Below, piece by piece: positions 19,101-37,600 of a stretch of DNA of 64,000 bases. Both the position numbers and the translations under genes were made by a program. The stretch is from Cruorifilaria tuberocauda (Eukaryota > Nematoda > Chromadorea > Rhabditida > Onchocercidae): assembly GCA_013365365.1 (NCBI GenBank), contig JABVXU010000003.1, forward strand, positions 186,001-250,000. The letters are read 5' to 3'. Positions within the stretch are counted from its first letter, which is position 1; each line of letters begins with the position of its first letter. Below the pieces are notes generated by a model. It had not been told where the DNA came from and did no database searches. It was given only the letters and a program-made list of their open reading frames with translations.

Positions 19101-19437
19101 TGCTTTTGATAATACATGGTGAAGTATAACAACCTTAAGTGTAAGAAGGTGACATAAACAACTCTTAATTTGAGTATGGCATGAATAAAATTTCTAAATT
19201 GGCGCTCTAAAATATATTTCACACATACATATTTCTCCAGAAAAAAAATGGCGGTACCAAAGCTCCAACCTTCATATAATTACAACTACATCACTGAATA
19301 TAAGCCGTTTAAAAAGAAAAAAACGAAACCTGATCCTTTCCCTTATCACCAACAATAACAAACATTGAGCGATGACCTGTAGCAACTCCATTTTCAATAA
19401 GAATTCTAATCCGATTATCCAACTTTGTCCTCACCAT
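13142..19437 (-). CDS. nath-10: RNA cytidine acetyltransferase (NAT10 / Kre33 family)
   Basis: Twenty-three exons read from 19437 down to the stop at 13142 and total 1067 residues, close to the roughly 1025 of the human enzyme. The N-terminus (LDNRIRILIENGVA) and the DUF1726-like region are followed by the helicase module with Walker A GRGKSAALG and Walker B VVVDEAAAIP. Next come the GNAT domain (RIAVHPDFQSLGYGSRAL) and a tRNA-binding-like C-terminal part (AILLGAGLQHKMVD), ending in a basic tail. NAT10 makes N4-acetylcytidine in 18S rRNA and in serine and leucine tRNAs, uses ATP, and works in the nucleolus. Exons: 19437-19330, 19133-18978, 18837-18730, 18635-18513, 18384-18208, 18121-18011, 17839-17519, 17419-17317, 17128-16979, 16944-16823, 16677-16586, 16502-16385, 16273-16196, 16089-15964, 15798-15732, 15623-15508, 15241-15133, 15013-14875, 14828-14647, 14484-14333, 14045-13791, 13574-13378, 13235-13142. 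Introns 9 (34 nt) and 18 (AAAAG acceptor) are unusual. Confidence 0.95.
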
Positions 19438-20193
19438 ATTTAACAACAGCTAGTATTCAAATTAAATGCGTAAATTTAATCAACAGATTAACAAAGAAAT
19501 TGAACATGGAGCCAACATTGAAGGTCAATTTTTGGGTCCAGAAGATCAGTGATAACAATTGAATAGAGCGATTCTCCAAATGAGTATGATTTGACCATAC
19601 CAGAAAACCTGACTTTGCAACATCCCGAAGTCCATCCATTCCGACCAATCTTTTTTAATTCTCAACTTTTTGCAAACCTGAGTATTTCTCAAATTATAAC
19701 ATTGTCCCGTCCTCCCTTCCTCCTCCATCGCACTTCCAGCTACCTGATCGTTTTACTCGCTTTCACAAGAAGCATAGTACAAAAGGAGCATTGTGCCACA
19801 ATGATCAGCTAATTATGAAAACTCTGATGCTTCTCCGCTATATTCGACAAATGAGTTCAGTCTTAATTTCTTGACTGGGTTTATTGAATGATTCTCTTCA
19901 CTTATAGCAATCCAATAGAGTCTGAGTATAAAATGGAAATTTAAGAATAATATTCCATTCCATTTTTGTAATCAAAGACGTAAGGCTGTGCTAGTAGGAA
20001 AGCTTTTATGCCTGCGAGTAACTACTACTACATCTCAATTTTATCGTTTTCAAAGGTGATGTCGGGAACTGCTGCTTTACGAATGGATCTGAGGTTTTGT
20101 CCAATGGAAGGTGCGCGATACTATTTAATCTCATAAATATTACAATTACATCTTCTCATGGAGGTGTTTTACATTTTGTTTTATATTTAAACT

Positions 20194-20392
20194 TTAATTA
20201 ATTTCGTTTTCTGTCAGTACATCTATCGTTTTGGAATGAAATGTTCCTGTGATATCCTCTGCTAAATTTAAATGATTTTTACATAGTGTGAAACGCTTGA
20301 AACTATTAAGTTGCAGCATTTCCAAATGCATTATATGAAGTAGCAAAGAACTTATGTATTGTTCTAATAATTTTACTTCATCTACAAATGTG
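20194..20392 (-). CDS. Doubtful terminal exon, product unknown
   Basis: From a GTTTACAG acceptor at 20393-20395, the minus strand reads TFVDEVKLLEQYISSLLLH and continues about 65 codons to TAA at 20194, ending LTENEIN. The composition (alternating Leu, Glu and Lys, then polar) resembles coding sequence more than the leucine/phenylalanine-rich noise typical of AT-rich DNA. The same frame is open up to 20496 and could begin there instead, with a hydrophobic N-terminus. No matching upstream exon was found. Confidence 0.25.
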
Positions 20393-21273
20393 CTGTAAAC
20401 GAAAATTGATGAAAAGGAGAATAAAAGCACCATTGCGAAACGCTTCCTTAAAAAGGAAAAGTTTATCAAGACCACAAACTGCAATAACTTCCACAAAAAG
20501 CTCTGTTAGTCATGCGATTCATACTATTTCGATTCAAATCTAATTTCTAATAATGTTCCTTCATCATGACAATTATCTCAATTTTTTTTTTTTAGAATCA
20601 CAAACAGAGTAAACAAGTGACCTCGTAATGATTAAAACTGGAGAAAAAAGTTGACTTATACCTTTGATTATTTAGCACTGTTAAATGTTATAGTAAATTG
20701 CTTTTAATTATCGATCTCAAATGATCTTTGTCTCTTATCATTTATTTTTCCACTTGTATATACATTATGTTGAATTCTGTACTTGATATAATCTCTCCAG
20801 AATTTTGTTTATGTTGACATGATACGATGTTGATCAGTACATAAAACTTGGTTTAAAATCGGGAAAATATCATTCATCCTGTAATGAGTATATCATAAAA
20901 TTACAGAAAAATAAGCAATCAGTGGATGGAAAAATAGTAATAAAGATGCTCAAAAAAATCAACAAAAGCAGTGCGCCAAAAGAAACGGTATTTGGATATT
21001 TTTTTGAATTATCCGTAGAAATTATCGTATTCAAGCATAAATGGCTTCCCGTATACAAATTGCCTTTTTAATATATTCATATCTTCAGTTATTGAAATTA
21101 TGCTGACTTATGAACAAAATTTCGCATGATTTAACTTATTGTTTTTTCGTTGTTCAAAAAAATTAAAAATTTTTTCCCATACATGATAGATCTTATATGA
21201 TTTGCCAAAATTCTTTTTGAGAAATTCACTATTTTTTATAATTTTGAAGTTAGAATGGAATTAATGCATTACA

Positions 21274-21277
21274 GACA
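21274..21277 (+). promoter_or_regulatory. Likely spliced-leader trans-splice acceptor
   Basis: CATTACAG ends at 21274, just three bases before the ATG at 21278, with no donor nearby upstream in frame. This spacing is typical of nematode trans-spliced mRNAs. It supports the start chosen for the downstream small gene. Confidence 0.5.
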
Positions 21278-22543
21278 ATGAGGGAAAAAGTCTCCAGCAC
21301 AGTCGCTGGATTATTTAAAAAGGTATGTAATGAATCTATCGGTTAAGTATTATATAATTCTCATCTCTACTTCGAATTTTTTTCGAAATGATAAGAGATT
21401 CAATTATTGCTGCGTTATAAATTCAGGAAAATATTGTCCAAATTTAAATGTAGTAAAAAGAAACATAAAGTTTCTCGGATTTTCTTACCGAAGCAGTTGT
21501 GGCCATTAGTTCCTCTAAAACGTCGAGTATTACAAAACATTAAGTGTTTCTGATTTTTATAGAAAAAAGATTTAGAAGCAACCCAAGAAGAAGGATCCGA
21601 TAGTGATAGAAAGTAAGTGGGAAATAAAAGTATCATATTTTTCACATGACGTTTTTAAACAATACAAATTTTTTTCATTAACTTAATTTTCAATTCTTCG
21701 AGATTACTTCTAGTAAATACCATTATTTGCAGTAAAGAAGGCATCATAGAAATGACAGACGTAAAATGTCTAGGAAATTTGGATAAAATTGTGAAGGTAC
21801 TTATTGGATATAATGAAATTTTTGAAAGTTTTCCCCGAATTCAAACTTAAAAAAATCTGAGAGATGTCAATGAAATTCGGATATATCGTAAACTGTTGTC
21901 ACGTTGAAATAAACACTACCGAACATTGGTCTACCAAAGATAACTGATCCAAGGTATCGATAGGTTGAGAACGAAATTCAATATGTAATTTTTTTGAGTA
22001 ATTTATAAATGGATCTTTTGCGTTCTCATTATAGTACAATCAACTGATGACATTTCGGTTTATTTCGGCTTCGACTTTTTCAATTTCCCGAAAAAATCCT
22101 GCATTTCTGAGAGATTAAGAAATTCAAAACTTTTTGGCATAGACATTAAGTTAAGTACATAGTGACTCCAAAATTTAGAGTCAATTAGTAAATATGACAA
22201 TTATTTGAATTTTAAGTAGTCTAATTCGCGAATACGTAATGTTACAATTAATAGCAAAGAAACTGTTGTGCTACTTGAATCGTTTCGTACTTAACTAATT
22301 TCATAAAGATCTCGTAAAACTTGTCCTTCATTTTTTAGTCTTTTAAATTCATAGGACCATAAATCGATGATCGATAAAGAGATAGAAGAAATGAAATCTA
22401 CGCATGAAATGGACGATTTTAAACCTTTGCATCCAGCTACCGATACAAAATTGCATGTCAAAATTGCCGAGAAAAAATGTCTTCTTTACGAAACGAATGA
22501 TGAGCCAACTTTAGACAATGAGCTAGATGAAAGGATACTTTAA
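21278..22543 (+). CDS. Small charged protein, 115 residues, function unknown
   Basis: Four exons (21278-21322, 21563-21612, 21733-21796, 22355-22543) join in phase with good donors (GTATGT, GTAAGT, GTACTT, then stop TAA) and T-rich acceptors. The protein starts MREKVSSTVAGLFKKKK, is rich in Lys, Glu and Asp throughout (EEGSDSD, DKEIEEMKS), and ends LDNELDERIL. There is no signal peptide, membrane segment or recognisable domain; a short helical or coiled stretch is possible at about 65-80. The trans-splice-like acceptor three bases upstream fixes the start. An AATAAA lies at 22741. I do not recognise the family; it may be restricted to nematodes. Confidence 0.6.
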
Positions 22544-24959
22544 TACTTTAATGCTTAAAATTTTAATTTATTTTCGCAACCAAAATTTCAGTTATTGGCG
22601 TTGTTCATTGTGAAATTGGAACGTGAATTAGGAAAACTCTCATGTTTATCATATGAGCATTTATTTAACTTTTAACTGATAACACTTCGTACGATTTACA
22701 ATTCATATTTATTTTTCTCCTATGTAAAATTACTTCATTAAATAAAACAGAGTAATATGGATTGTCAAGTGAAGAAAAAATAAATCAATTATTGTTTTAA
22801 ATTTTTGTAAGGAATCATGAAAACCAACGATTTTTTCACCAGTTTTAAAGAACAAACGGAATTGATTATTGACTCTTTTCTTTCGTCGAACATGTCGGAA
22901 ATATTTGATAGAATTGATTGAATAAGCGGAATAAAACGAGGAAAATATGGAGGTTAGGCCTATTAATATAACTTTGTAAGTTCACGAGAGTTGTCCTTTC
23001 TGTTATTTTCAGATTTTGCAAACTATAATCATTACTATTATCGATTTTCATTGATTTCAAATCTTTTTTGCTTCCATTCTGTGAAAAGTTCAAACTCAGG
23101 AGATATGTGGTATAATTTCTAATTTCTATCATTTATTCATTTTCAAACATCTTTTTTTAACGTTTTTTTGAGTGCTCGATCAAATCCTTTCAGCAAATCT
23201 GACTGTAATAAATAAAAATTGCTCCCTTCGACCTTCTCTTATTACTTCTTATTATTTTGTCTTTTTTTTCTAACTAGACAAATAATGGTTTGACATCCAA
23301 GCTCTTAACTGTCGAAGAATAAAGTGACCGATGAAGTGAACGAATTTGTGACCATTTTAAAGAAATAAATTGGTAATTACGGTGATTGATTTAATTTCCT
23401 GTTTTTGTTGAGTCACAAAACTCAAAAGACGAACTGGTGACAAATTAAGCAATCATGTGACGAAATAGCGCCGCAGAGAATGGAAAAGGAAAGAGAGAGA
23501 AAAGACAAGGAGAGCAAGAGAGAGGACATTTTGGTAAACTTTTCTAATAAGACTTGGAATTTGAAATAACTATAAAGAAAACAGAAGCACCACCCCATTT
23601 TTCTCAATAAAAACCCTCACGTCGCGTAATTGTCCAATTTTTCGGTAAAAAAAATCTTCTGTCATCAAATAATTTTTTCGTTTCTTACTCCTTGCTTAAA
23701 GAAACTACTAATTTTTTCAATTTCTCCTAGCTTTCTAGACTCAATAACATTTCGATCATTTTATCATGTGCTTGGTAAAAGCAGTCTCGTCCTATTCAGA
23801 ATGTTGATTAATTTTCGAAAAGGTTCGCACTTGTCCTTAATATTCGTTTTTGAATTGAAGACCTGGAGTTAAACTAAGTCCAATGACTATTCACTTATTT
23901 AGATTCTAAATCTATTATAAAGTAAGCCATTTATATGAGGAAAAACATTTTTGTTGACATAAAAAAAATTGAGTGGAACTTTTTTAGAGGATTTTTAATG
24001 ATCTCGATATATTTCACTGTATTAACTAATATTCCAAAAAAACCATAACATTTAGATTATAATTGTGGTAATTTTGAAATAATGTCCCTGAAATTGACAT
24101 TTACCTAGCCCGCTATTTTCATTTGCGCAGTGATAAAAGATTTAAAAGATCATTTTTCTTATCTTTTCAAAAAGTGACAAACCATAATGAATCTGTTTTC
24201 TGACTTTCAATGAAGTTTTCCCAGCTAGCGTAATTCCTCTGAGTGGCCTTGATAATACAAGAAATTCGACCTGATAATACCAATTATTAAAGTTTGTTTT
24301 TTTTTCAGGCACTTATTTTAATTCACGGTTTTTACTTCCTTATTTAAGGAACTTTCTTATTTATTTAGTCAATTTTTTCAAATGTTAATAGATGAATAAT
24401 ATAAGCGCAGATGCTTTCAGTATATTTCAGAAAGTTCCTTAATAAATTGATGGATATACAGAATCATTTTTATTTTGGTGCTATCAGCATACTTTATGTA
24501 GTATATATTTTGTATTTATTGGTTTATATGTATGTACTTTCTCAGTATGTATGTATTTTCGAGAATATTTAGTATGTGTTTTCGTATTTCAATCGTTTGT
24601 ATTGTTTTATGAAACCGATTCACCCCTCAAATTTGTTTCATTAAAATAAAACAGCTGAAATTGATTAAATCGTAATTTTTTAGTAGTTAATAATCAAAGT
24701 TACTATCGAAGATATTTTTTTCTTTATTATTAGTGATTCCTGAAATCACTCTTTAATTTCTCCAGGATTTATATGAAAAACAACATCAAAGACAAAAATT
24801 AGGAAATTTTCAATGGAGAACGGAAAAAAAGCTAATACAATAAGTGAAATGATAATTCAGTTGATATGACATTAATTAAGATAGAATAATTTGGTTTTTT
24901 TTTAAATTTTTTATGCATTGATGTGGATTACTGCTCCATCCACTTGACAAACTTAAAAT
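22544..24959. other. AT-rich intergenic region
   Basis: About 2.4 kb. It contains the 3' flank of the small gene (AATAAA at 22741) and a purine-rich run of GAGA-type repeats at about 23476-23527. Open frames on both strands are short and lack splice or codon signals. I see no gene. Confidence 0.5.
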
Positions 24960-26874
24960 ATGCCGGCAGCTGTGCTATTGAAATGTATTTCAGTGTTGTC
25001 AATTGCCATAGTAATCGTAACGCTAATATGTATTGTAAATGCTCGTATGATCTCTTTTAACATGATTTTGAAATTTTTAGCAAAAATTTTGATTAGTACT
25101 TGATGAAATCATTCCTCAAAATTTTGTCGATTAGTTTAGTCATTTCCTCAAATTTAGTTCAGTAGAGAATAGTTAGTTGCTAGACTTCTGTTATCTATTT
25201 ATTTTTATAGTTTTTACCCATTATTATTACTCCTTTATTTATCGATGTATAACTTAAAATTTTCTTATTTGAATTTATCATTGTATCAATTAAATGATCT
25301 GGCTCTTCCTACATAAGGCCTTGGAATTATTAGTGAATAATTTGCTTTTCTTTAAATTAACGTTTCGTAGAGGTAAAGCCCGATTCTTTTGCAGTTTAAG
25401 AAATTAATGAATTAAAGCATATAAACTATGGTGGTGGATTGAAACTGACATTGCGTAAAACAAAATTTATTATTGGTTATGCGAGTGAATCGGATCAATA
25501 AAGAATGCTATAAAGTGAATTGTTAGTTTTAATTTTCAAAAATACCAAAGCTATAACCCTTCACTTTTAGGTTTAAAAAAGAAAAATCCCAAAAAATTTG
25601 TCATATTCTATTGTAAAAAGTATGTATTCTCGAATTGTTAACTGAAAAAATAGTGTCTTCAAGAGCATTGCTGAATGGCTTTACAAATGGACATGAAAAT
25701 TGTCTAAATGTGACTAATTAATTGAAATAATGCGTATAACAATAAATAATCAATATTTGCAGGTTTCATTTTTGTTGTCCTAATAAATCGTTTTGATAAT
25801 CAGTCTTAACCATATGTCTATATAATTTTTAATTTTCATTCATAACGAATTCCATTTTCTAGACATAAAAATTAACATTTTCTGAATTCATTTTTTTTCT
25901 GATTATAGATATTTCTGAATATTCTCGAGTATTATTGGTTATGTAAGTGAATCGGATCAATAAAGAATGCTATAAAGTGAATTGTTCAATAGTCACTACC
26001 TCTGTTCCATATTCAAGTCTTTACGATATCTAAAAATGTACATAACAACCGTTTTAAATATTTTTTACAGTGAAGAAAATTATTAAATTCTAGAGAAGTG
26101 TGATGGTGTTAGAGTAATTAGTTGAAACCAGTCGACATGTAATTAGGCCTAGGCAATAATTCTGCACTCTGTTTCGTTTTCTCTTGAGAAGATTTATAGA
26201 AAAAATTTTTGTATTTTTGTATGTATGTAGTCCGGTTTTTCCATCGTTGAAACTTCTATTTTTACAGCAACTGTCTTCATTTAATGAATTTTTTGCAAAA
26301 TCTACTTTCAGCTAGCAATCAGCAACGCTAGAATATTTTTATTTCATATTGCTAATATTAAAATACATCATTTGTATGTTTCTTTTTTTGCAATTCTAAT
26401 AAGCACTCATTCTCAAATCAGTTTTTGACATTATCATGATGCGTATATATTCACCAATTTTTGTTGAGTTATCTAGAAAATTTTCATCATTTTTTCAAAG
26501 TCTTTTTCGAAGAAATACAATTATATCTTTACAAGTATTTCAATAACTCAAATAGGCTGAAAATGCTGTAAATATAATAAAATGATTTAAATCTTGCTTT
26601 TCTCCTCTGAAATTTTGTTTTTTGAGAACTACAAATTGATCATTTGCCATTGTATTTCAATAGGAAATGCAAAAATTGAAGAAGCGATAAAATAAAATTT
26701 CTTTATCAAACAATTTTCATCACTAGAACATCTGATAAGAGAAATTCTTACTAGCTTCTTTTTATAGACACACCAACAACAGCATTATCGAAAGTCGATA
26801 TAGCTGAGGATGGCTGGCGGTTGCCAATCTCCTCAATATCACTCTCCTCAGAAACACATTTCATGTTTCACTGA
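24960..26874 (+). CDS. Candidate small secreted peptide, 63 residues, unknown function
   Basis: Exon 1 (24960-25044) encodes MPAAVLLKCISVLSIAIVIV and then TLICIVNA, a textbook signal peptide of about 28 residues. It ends at a GTATGA donor in phase 1. A strong CTTTTTATAG acceptor opens exon 2 (26768-26874), which continues in phase as HTPTTALSKVDIAEDGWRLP and ends SSETHFMFH with TGA. The predicted mature part is about 35 residues, Ser/Thr-rich and cysteine-free, so not a disulfide-rich toxin or defensin. It could be a neuropeptide-like or other secreted factor. The 1.7 kb intron carries a 56-bp direct repeat and might hide further exons. Only the pairing of a signal peptide with a phase-matched second exon supports the call. 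Confidence 0.45.
25469..25524 (+). repeat. 56-bp direct repeat, copy 1
   Basis: This copy matches 25931-25986 at 54 of 56 positions. The block includes TCGGATCAATAAAGAATGCT. Flanking sequence is unrelated. Confidence 0.9.
25931..25986 (+). repeat. 56-bp direct repeat, copy 2
   Basis: Second copy, 462 bases downstream of the first in the same intron and orientation. The two differences (C/T and G/A) are transitions close together. The origin is unknown; the sharp ends suggest a small duplication or mobile fragment. Confidence 0.9.
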
Positions 26875-27577
26875 TAAACATTCTTCTTTCCATTTGTGGT
26901 TAATGTCATATTTTTAAAGGAATCTTATTCGAAGAAATCTATTTACAAAGAAATGAGTTCTTCAACAATTTTGCACGTTTTCCGAAATCCTTCATAATCA
27001 CAACTAGTTTTTTAAGCTGTGGATATCTAATATTTGCATCCTCATTAATGTCATATTAAATAAATATGATTTGAGTTTAAGTTGGTTAAGAAGTTTTTGA
27101 GCTCATACAGTGTGAATTTCCTCTTGATCACCATTTGCGAAAACAAATATTACTTATGTCTGTTCAACTTAATAATATTAAAATGTGAATGTCAGTAGTT
27201 ACATATATAAAAAACCACAAAAGGAGAGAGTAAATGTGATGCTCGAGGATTACTATCAGTGCATACACAATATATTATAATTATGCGCATTTATTCTTCC
27301 TCAAGTTCATTCTATCAGAGATGCTGTATCAAGAAATTCTTCCATTTCTGTATTCCATCCATGAATATTATTCAAAAGTCTTCATTAAAGTTAAATCTAA
27401 GTCCAGATCTTACCTGAATTTTACTTATTCTTCCGTCGTTTCTTTATTTCGTATATTATATATTTTGAGAAAGCTTTTTTTAATTTTTTTTGCAGAAGTT
27501 ATAGTAGAGTGCTTTCGATTTTCTCCCAATGTATCTATTGGTAAGACTATAATGTTTATCAAATCTAATTTGCAACA
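26875..27577. other. 5' region of WDR47
   Basis: AT-rich spacer followed by a TTTTTTTTGCAG acceptor-like site ending at 27495. That is a likely trans-splice site giving an 82-base 5' untranslated region before the ATG at 27578. No gene is seen in the rest. Confidence 0.4.
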
Positions 27578-33511
<5,934 letters not shown>

Positions 33512-34699
33512 TATTCTTTGAAATTTGCTTTCAAACTCATTTACTGAAAGAAGCGTGATATATTATATTCCTTGATCGTAATTAATTATTTGTTTCTATG
33601 TTGCAACGAATCTTATCAATCCTGAATATTTTGTATTTATTTCTTGCTTTGCAACTGAAATTTCACTTAATGATTGAAAATTTTAATATTTTTACTTTTA
33701 AAGAATTTGAAGGAAATTGCATATCTGAAAGGAAGCTTTGGCATTTTAAAATTAGTATGATTTAAGGCAAAGACTTAGAAGATGAAATGCTTACCGACAT
33801 AAAGATTAATGAGTTTAAGACAGAAACAAAACATCTCATAATTCATCCATCTTATTTTTTTTTTGTTCGTAATATTCCAGCATAGATTCAATTTTCTGAC
33901 ACTTAATTTTAGTATTAACTTCATTTTGCTGTTAAGCACCTCGTTTTATGCTTCTTCTTGGTATATCAAGATGGATTTCGGTAATACGTAACATTATTGC
34001 ATGAACAGAGAAAGATGAATGTGAAAGTAGAAAGAGAGGACAAACAAGAGAAAGGTAAGAGAAGGAAGTGCCTCACGTAGCTGATGGACTGTCTTGAGAT
34101 TTTAGGATCAAATTTCATGAGTTATGTACTAAGTTAAAGTGTATCAGTGTACTTTTCAGTTCTGTTTTTCATTCTTTTCATTTCTATTTCACTGTTGTTC
34201 TAATACTGAAATGGAACATACTGCTGCTAAGGTGTCTTTAATGGCGTATGTCTTCAACGTGACAACTCCACGTATACCATTCTATCTCACGTATCATCGC
34301 TTTCTGCAAAATCCGTTGCCTAATACCACAACTCTCTCTCACTCATAGAACCGCCCAAATTTCGCAACTTGCAAAAGAAGAGGAAGCATCTCCATCTTTG
34401 TCTTCCCTTCATCTCTCCTCTCTGATGCATTCCTCCTCTTGCTCCACTTTTTCTACTCTTCCATTTGGGTATTTCCGTGACATGTCGTCGAGATGAGACT
34501 AACGACGGATGCAATTTCATTTCTCGAGAATAACTAAAAAAGGTGGAAACAGGGTGAGGTCCGTGTTGTGACACTTCTTGCAAATTAACTTTTCCGCTTT
34601 TACATTGGTGTTGAAGATGTTCTGATTGTAGGAGGTGTTTTGATAGTTAAACTACTTTGAAGAAATTTCATAAATCACTGTTAAAGTTATTGCTCCCGG
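33512..34699. other. Spacer between WDR47 and iars-1
   Basis: About 1.2 kb: the WDR47 3' flank, then AT-rich DNA. From about 34340 to 34600 there is a GC-richer, strongly CT-skewed block that is probably the iars-1 promoter. Open frames in it are on both strands and look incidental. Confidence 0.5.
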
Positions 34700-37600
34700 A
34701 TGGGTAAACTGCAAGAAATCAGCGAACAGATTGATTTTTCTGCTGAGGAACAGACAATATTGCAGTGGTGGCGAAAAGAGAAGATCTTTGAAAAATCACT
34801 TGAGTAAGCTTATTGCTCTTTGTTGTTTGCATTGCATAAATGATTCCCTAGAATTCTCATCAAATGTTTCTAGCATAAGAAAACTGAGATTGTTTATTGC
34901 CTTAAGAATTGGATATTTAACAACAATACAGAAATCTCAATTCTCTATTATATTTTCCACATTTTTCGGAATTCTTACCATCGTATTTTATATTAAAATG
35001 TAGGCTCAGCAAAGGTCGTATACGTTACGCATTCTACGACGGCCCTCCGTTTGCCACAGGCTTACCTCATTATGGTCATATTTTGGCTGGAACTATTAAA
35101 GATGTTGTTACTCGCTGGGCACATCAAAATGGATATTATGTTGAACGTCGCTTTGGTTGGGATACGCATGGTCTTCCAGTAGTGCGTTTCGAAATCTTTA
35201 TTGTATTTCATCAAAATTTTCAGAAATATTAAGTTTTGAAAGATAAGAAAATATTATTTTCAAGTACATAGAAATATTATTTCAGGAATATGAAGTTGAT
35301 AAAATACTTGGTATTAAAGGTCCTCATGATGTTCTAGAATTAGGAATTGGTAAATATAATGCGAAATGTCGAAATATTGTCATGCGATACTCATCGGAAT
35401 GGGAGGTTTGTCATTTCATTTTCTTTTTTGCACAGTTTTATAAAACTGCGGTTTTTTGCAAAATACTTGTTTCGAAAGCGTTTATGTTCTGATTAATTCC
35501 CTTCAAATTTTACGGAATTTGTTAGTTTCGGATTTATTCGTAAAGATGATTTATAGAATATGGTTGAACGTATGGGACGCTGGATTGATTTCCGAGACGA
35601 TTATAAGACACTTTATCCATGGTTCATGGAAAGTGTTTGGTGGGTCTTTAGTCAATTATTCAAAAAAGGACTTGTATATAGAGGAGTCAAGGTATGTTTT
35701 TATCATTTCATTGTTCGTTGTGTTCAACTATACAGATAATCATAATAGTTAATTGGTGAAACAATTTTTGAAAAATTAGATAACATTGAAAATTTTTTAT
35801 TTTCATTCACATTTTCAGTTATTGCCTACTTCGTATTTTAAAAAATAGCAATATTTAAATTTAGGTCATGCCATTTTCGACAGCTTGTTCTACACCGCTT
35901 TCAAATTTCGAGGCTGGACAAAATTATAAAGATGTTGTTGATCCTGCAGGTATACCGAGAGGATTCTAATCAATAAGAAATCTGTTATGAAGAAGTCCGT
36001 CGTTTTTGCTTCATATAAAATGATGTTTTTAGTGGTTGTTGGTTTTACATTGGATGATGATTCATCAATACAGCTAGCTGCATGGACAACAACACCATGG
36101 ACTTTACCGAGTAATTTATGTATTGCTGTTCATCCAGACCTTATTTACGTCACTGTTCTTGATAAAAAAACTGAAAAGAAATACATCTTGATGGAAGAGG
36201 TGGCTTCATTTAAAGTTTGTAAAGAACATATAAGTAAAAATATATAGTATAAGTATATAGGTTAAAAGGCCCTATTTACAAAAGTAGTATAAAAGAAAGG
36301 AATGATAAAAATTGCTGTTGTGCAATCTGAAATGCATGAAGATAGCTGTTGAAAACTATCCTTACCCATCTTTTTTAGTTAGATTGAAATATGAATATTT
36401 GAGTTCATATTTTCATTATGTAAAATAAAAAAATAATTAAATAATCTTGTAAATGTAGACAGGAATTTAGTATCAAATTTAATTAGTTTCATAGCTTTAA
36501 TTTAATTTTTAGAGAATATCGGAATTGTACAAGGATGTTAATGATTACAAAATTCTGGATAGATTCAAAGGGAATGTATTGGAAGGTAAAACCTACCGGC
36601 CGCTTTTTCCATATTTCGCCGAAATGAAAAATAAAACTGGTGCATTTCGGGTTCTTGTTGCTACATATATCACTACCGATCAAGGTACTGGTGTAGTGCA
36701 TCAAGCTCCCTATTTTGGCGAGGTAAATTAAAATACCTCTAAGATAATTCATTCTTCTTGAAATCTTTCAGTTTTCGTGTTTAGTTTTTTCGTTCTAACT
36801 TTCAAGACTCATCTTTATTAGTTTATCAGATTTCAAGCTGCTTTCTAATCGATCTTCAAATTATGTATTCCAAAACAGTTTGAGCGAAGGGTTCATAATG
36901 AATCTGTTATAATAAATTGAGATTGGCTGTATATGTTTCAGATCGACTTCCAAACATGTTTGGATAACGGTGTGATAACGCGTGATATGAAACCGATCTG
37001 TCCAGTTGATGAATGTGGTCGGTTCAGAGATGAAATCGTTGACTTTTCTGGCCAATATGTAAAAGATGCCGACAAAAATATTTGCAAATATTTAAAGGTT
37101 TATAACATGGATAAGAATTTCTTGGAATCCTGTTGTTTATTGGTTAGTGTTTGGTATTCCTAAATCAAGCTGTGAATATTATTATTAGTTTTAGCAGCAT
37201 GGAAATCTTGTCAAACTGAGTGAAGTGAAGCACAATTACCCTTTTTGTTGGCGATCTGACACGCCACTGCTTTATATGGCGGTACCATCCTGGTTCATTC
37301 GCGTTGAGAAGATCGTGCCAAAATTGCTGGCCAATAATGAGAAAACTTGCTGGTTAGTTTGGCCTTAATGTTCAAGTATTTTGTCGAAACTTTAATTCCG
37401 TAAATTGTTGAGGTGTAATATTGAAATAGATTCTTCTAGGGTCCCAGCATTTGTAAAAGAGAAGAGATTTGGTAATTGGTTAAAAGATTCTCGTGATTGG
37501 GCTGTTTCAAGAAATCGATTTTGGGGTACTCCAATAAATTTATGGGTAAGTGATGATTTAGAAGAAATCGTCGCTCCATCTTCAATTGCTGAATTGGAAA

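Larger units (their letters stand above)
19438..21277. other. Intergenic region between nath-10 and a small plus-strand gene
   Basis: About 1.8 kb. The first part is the nath-10 5' flank. A coding-like minus-strand block at 20194-20392 is listed separately. A short plus-strand ATG frame near 20058 (MSGTAALRMDL) ends at a GTGCGC donor-like site but has no compatible downstream exon. The rest is AT-rich. Confidence 0.4.
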
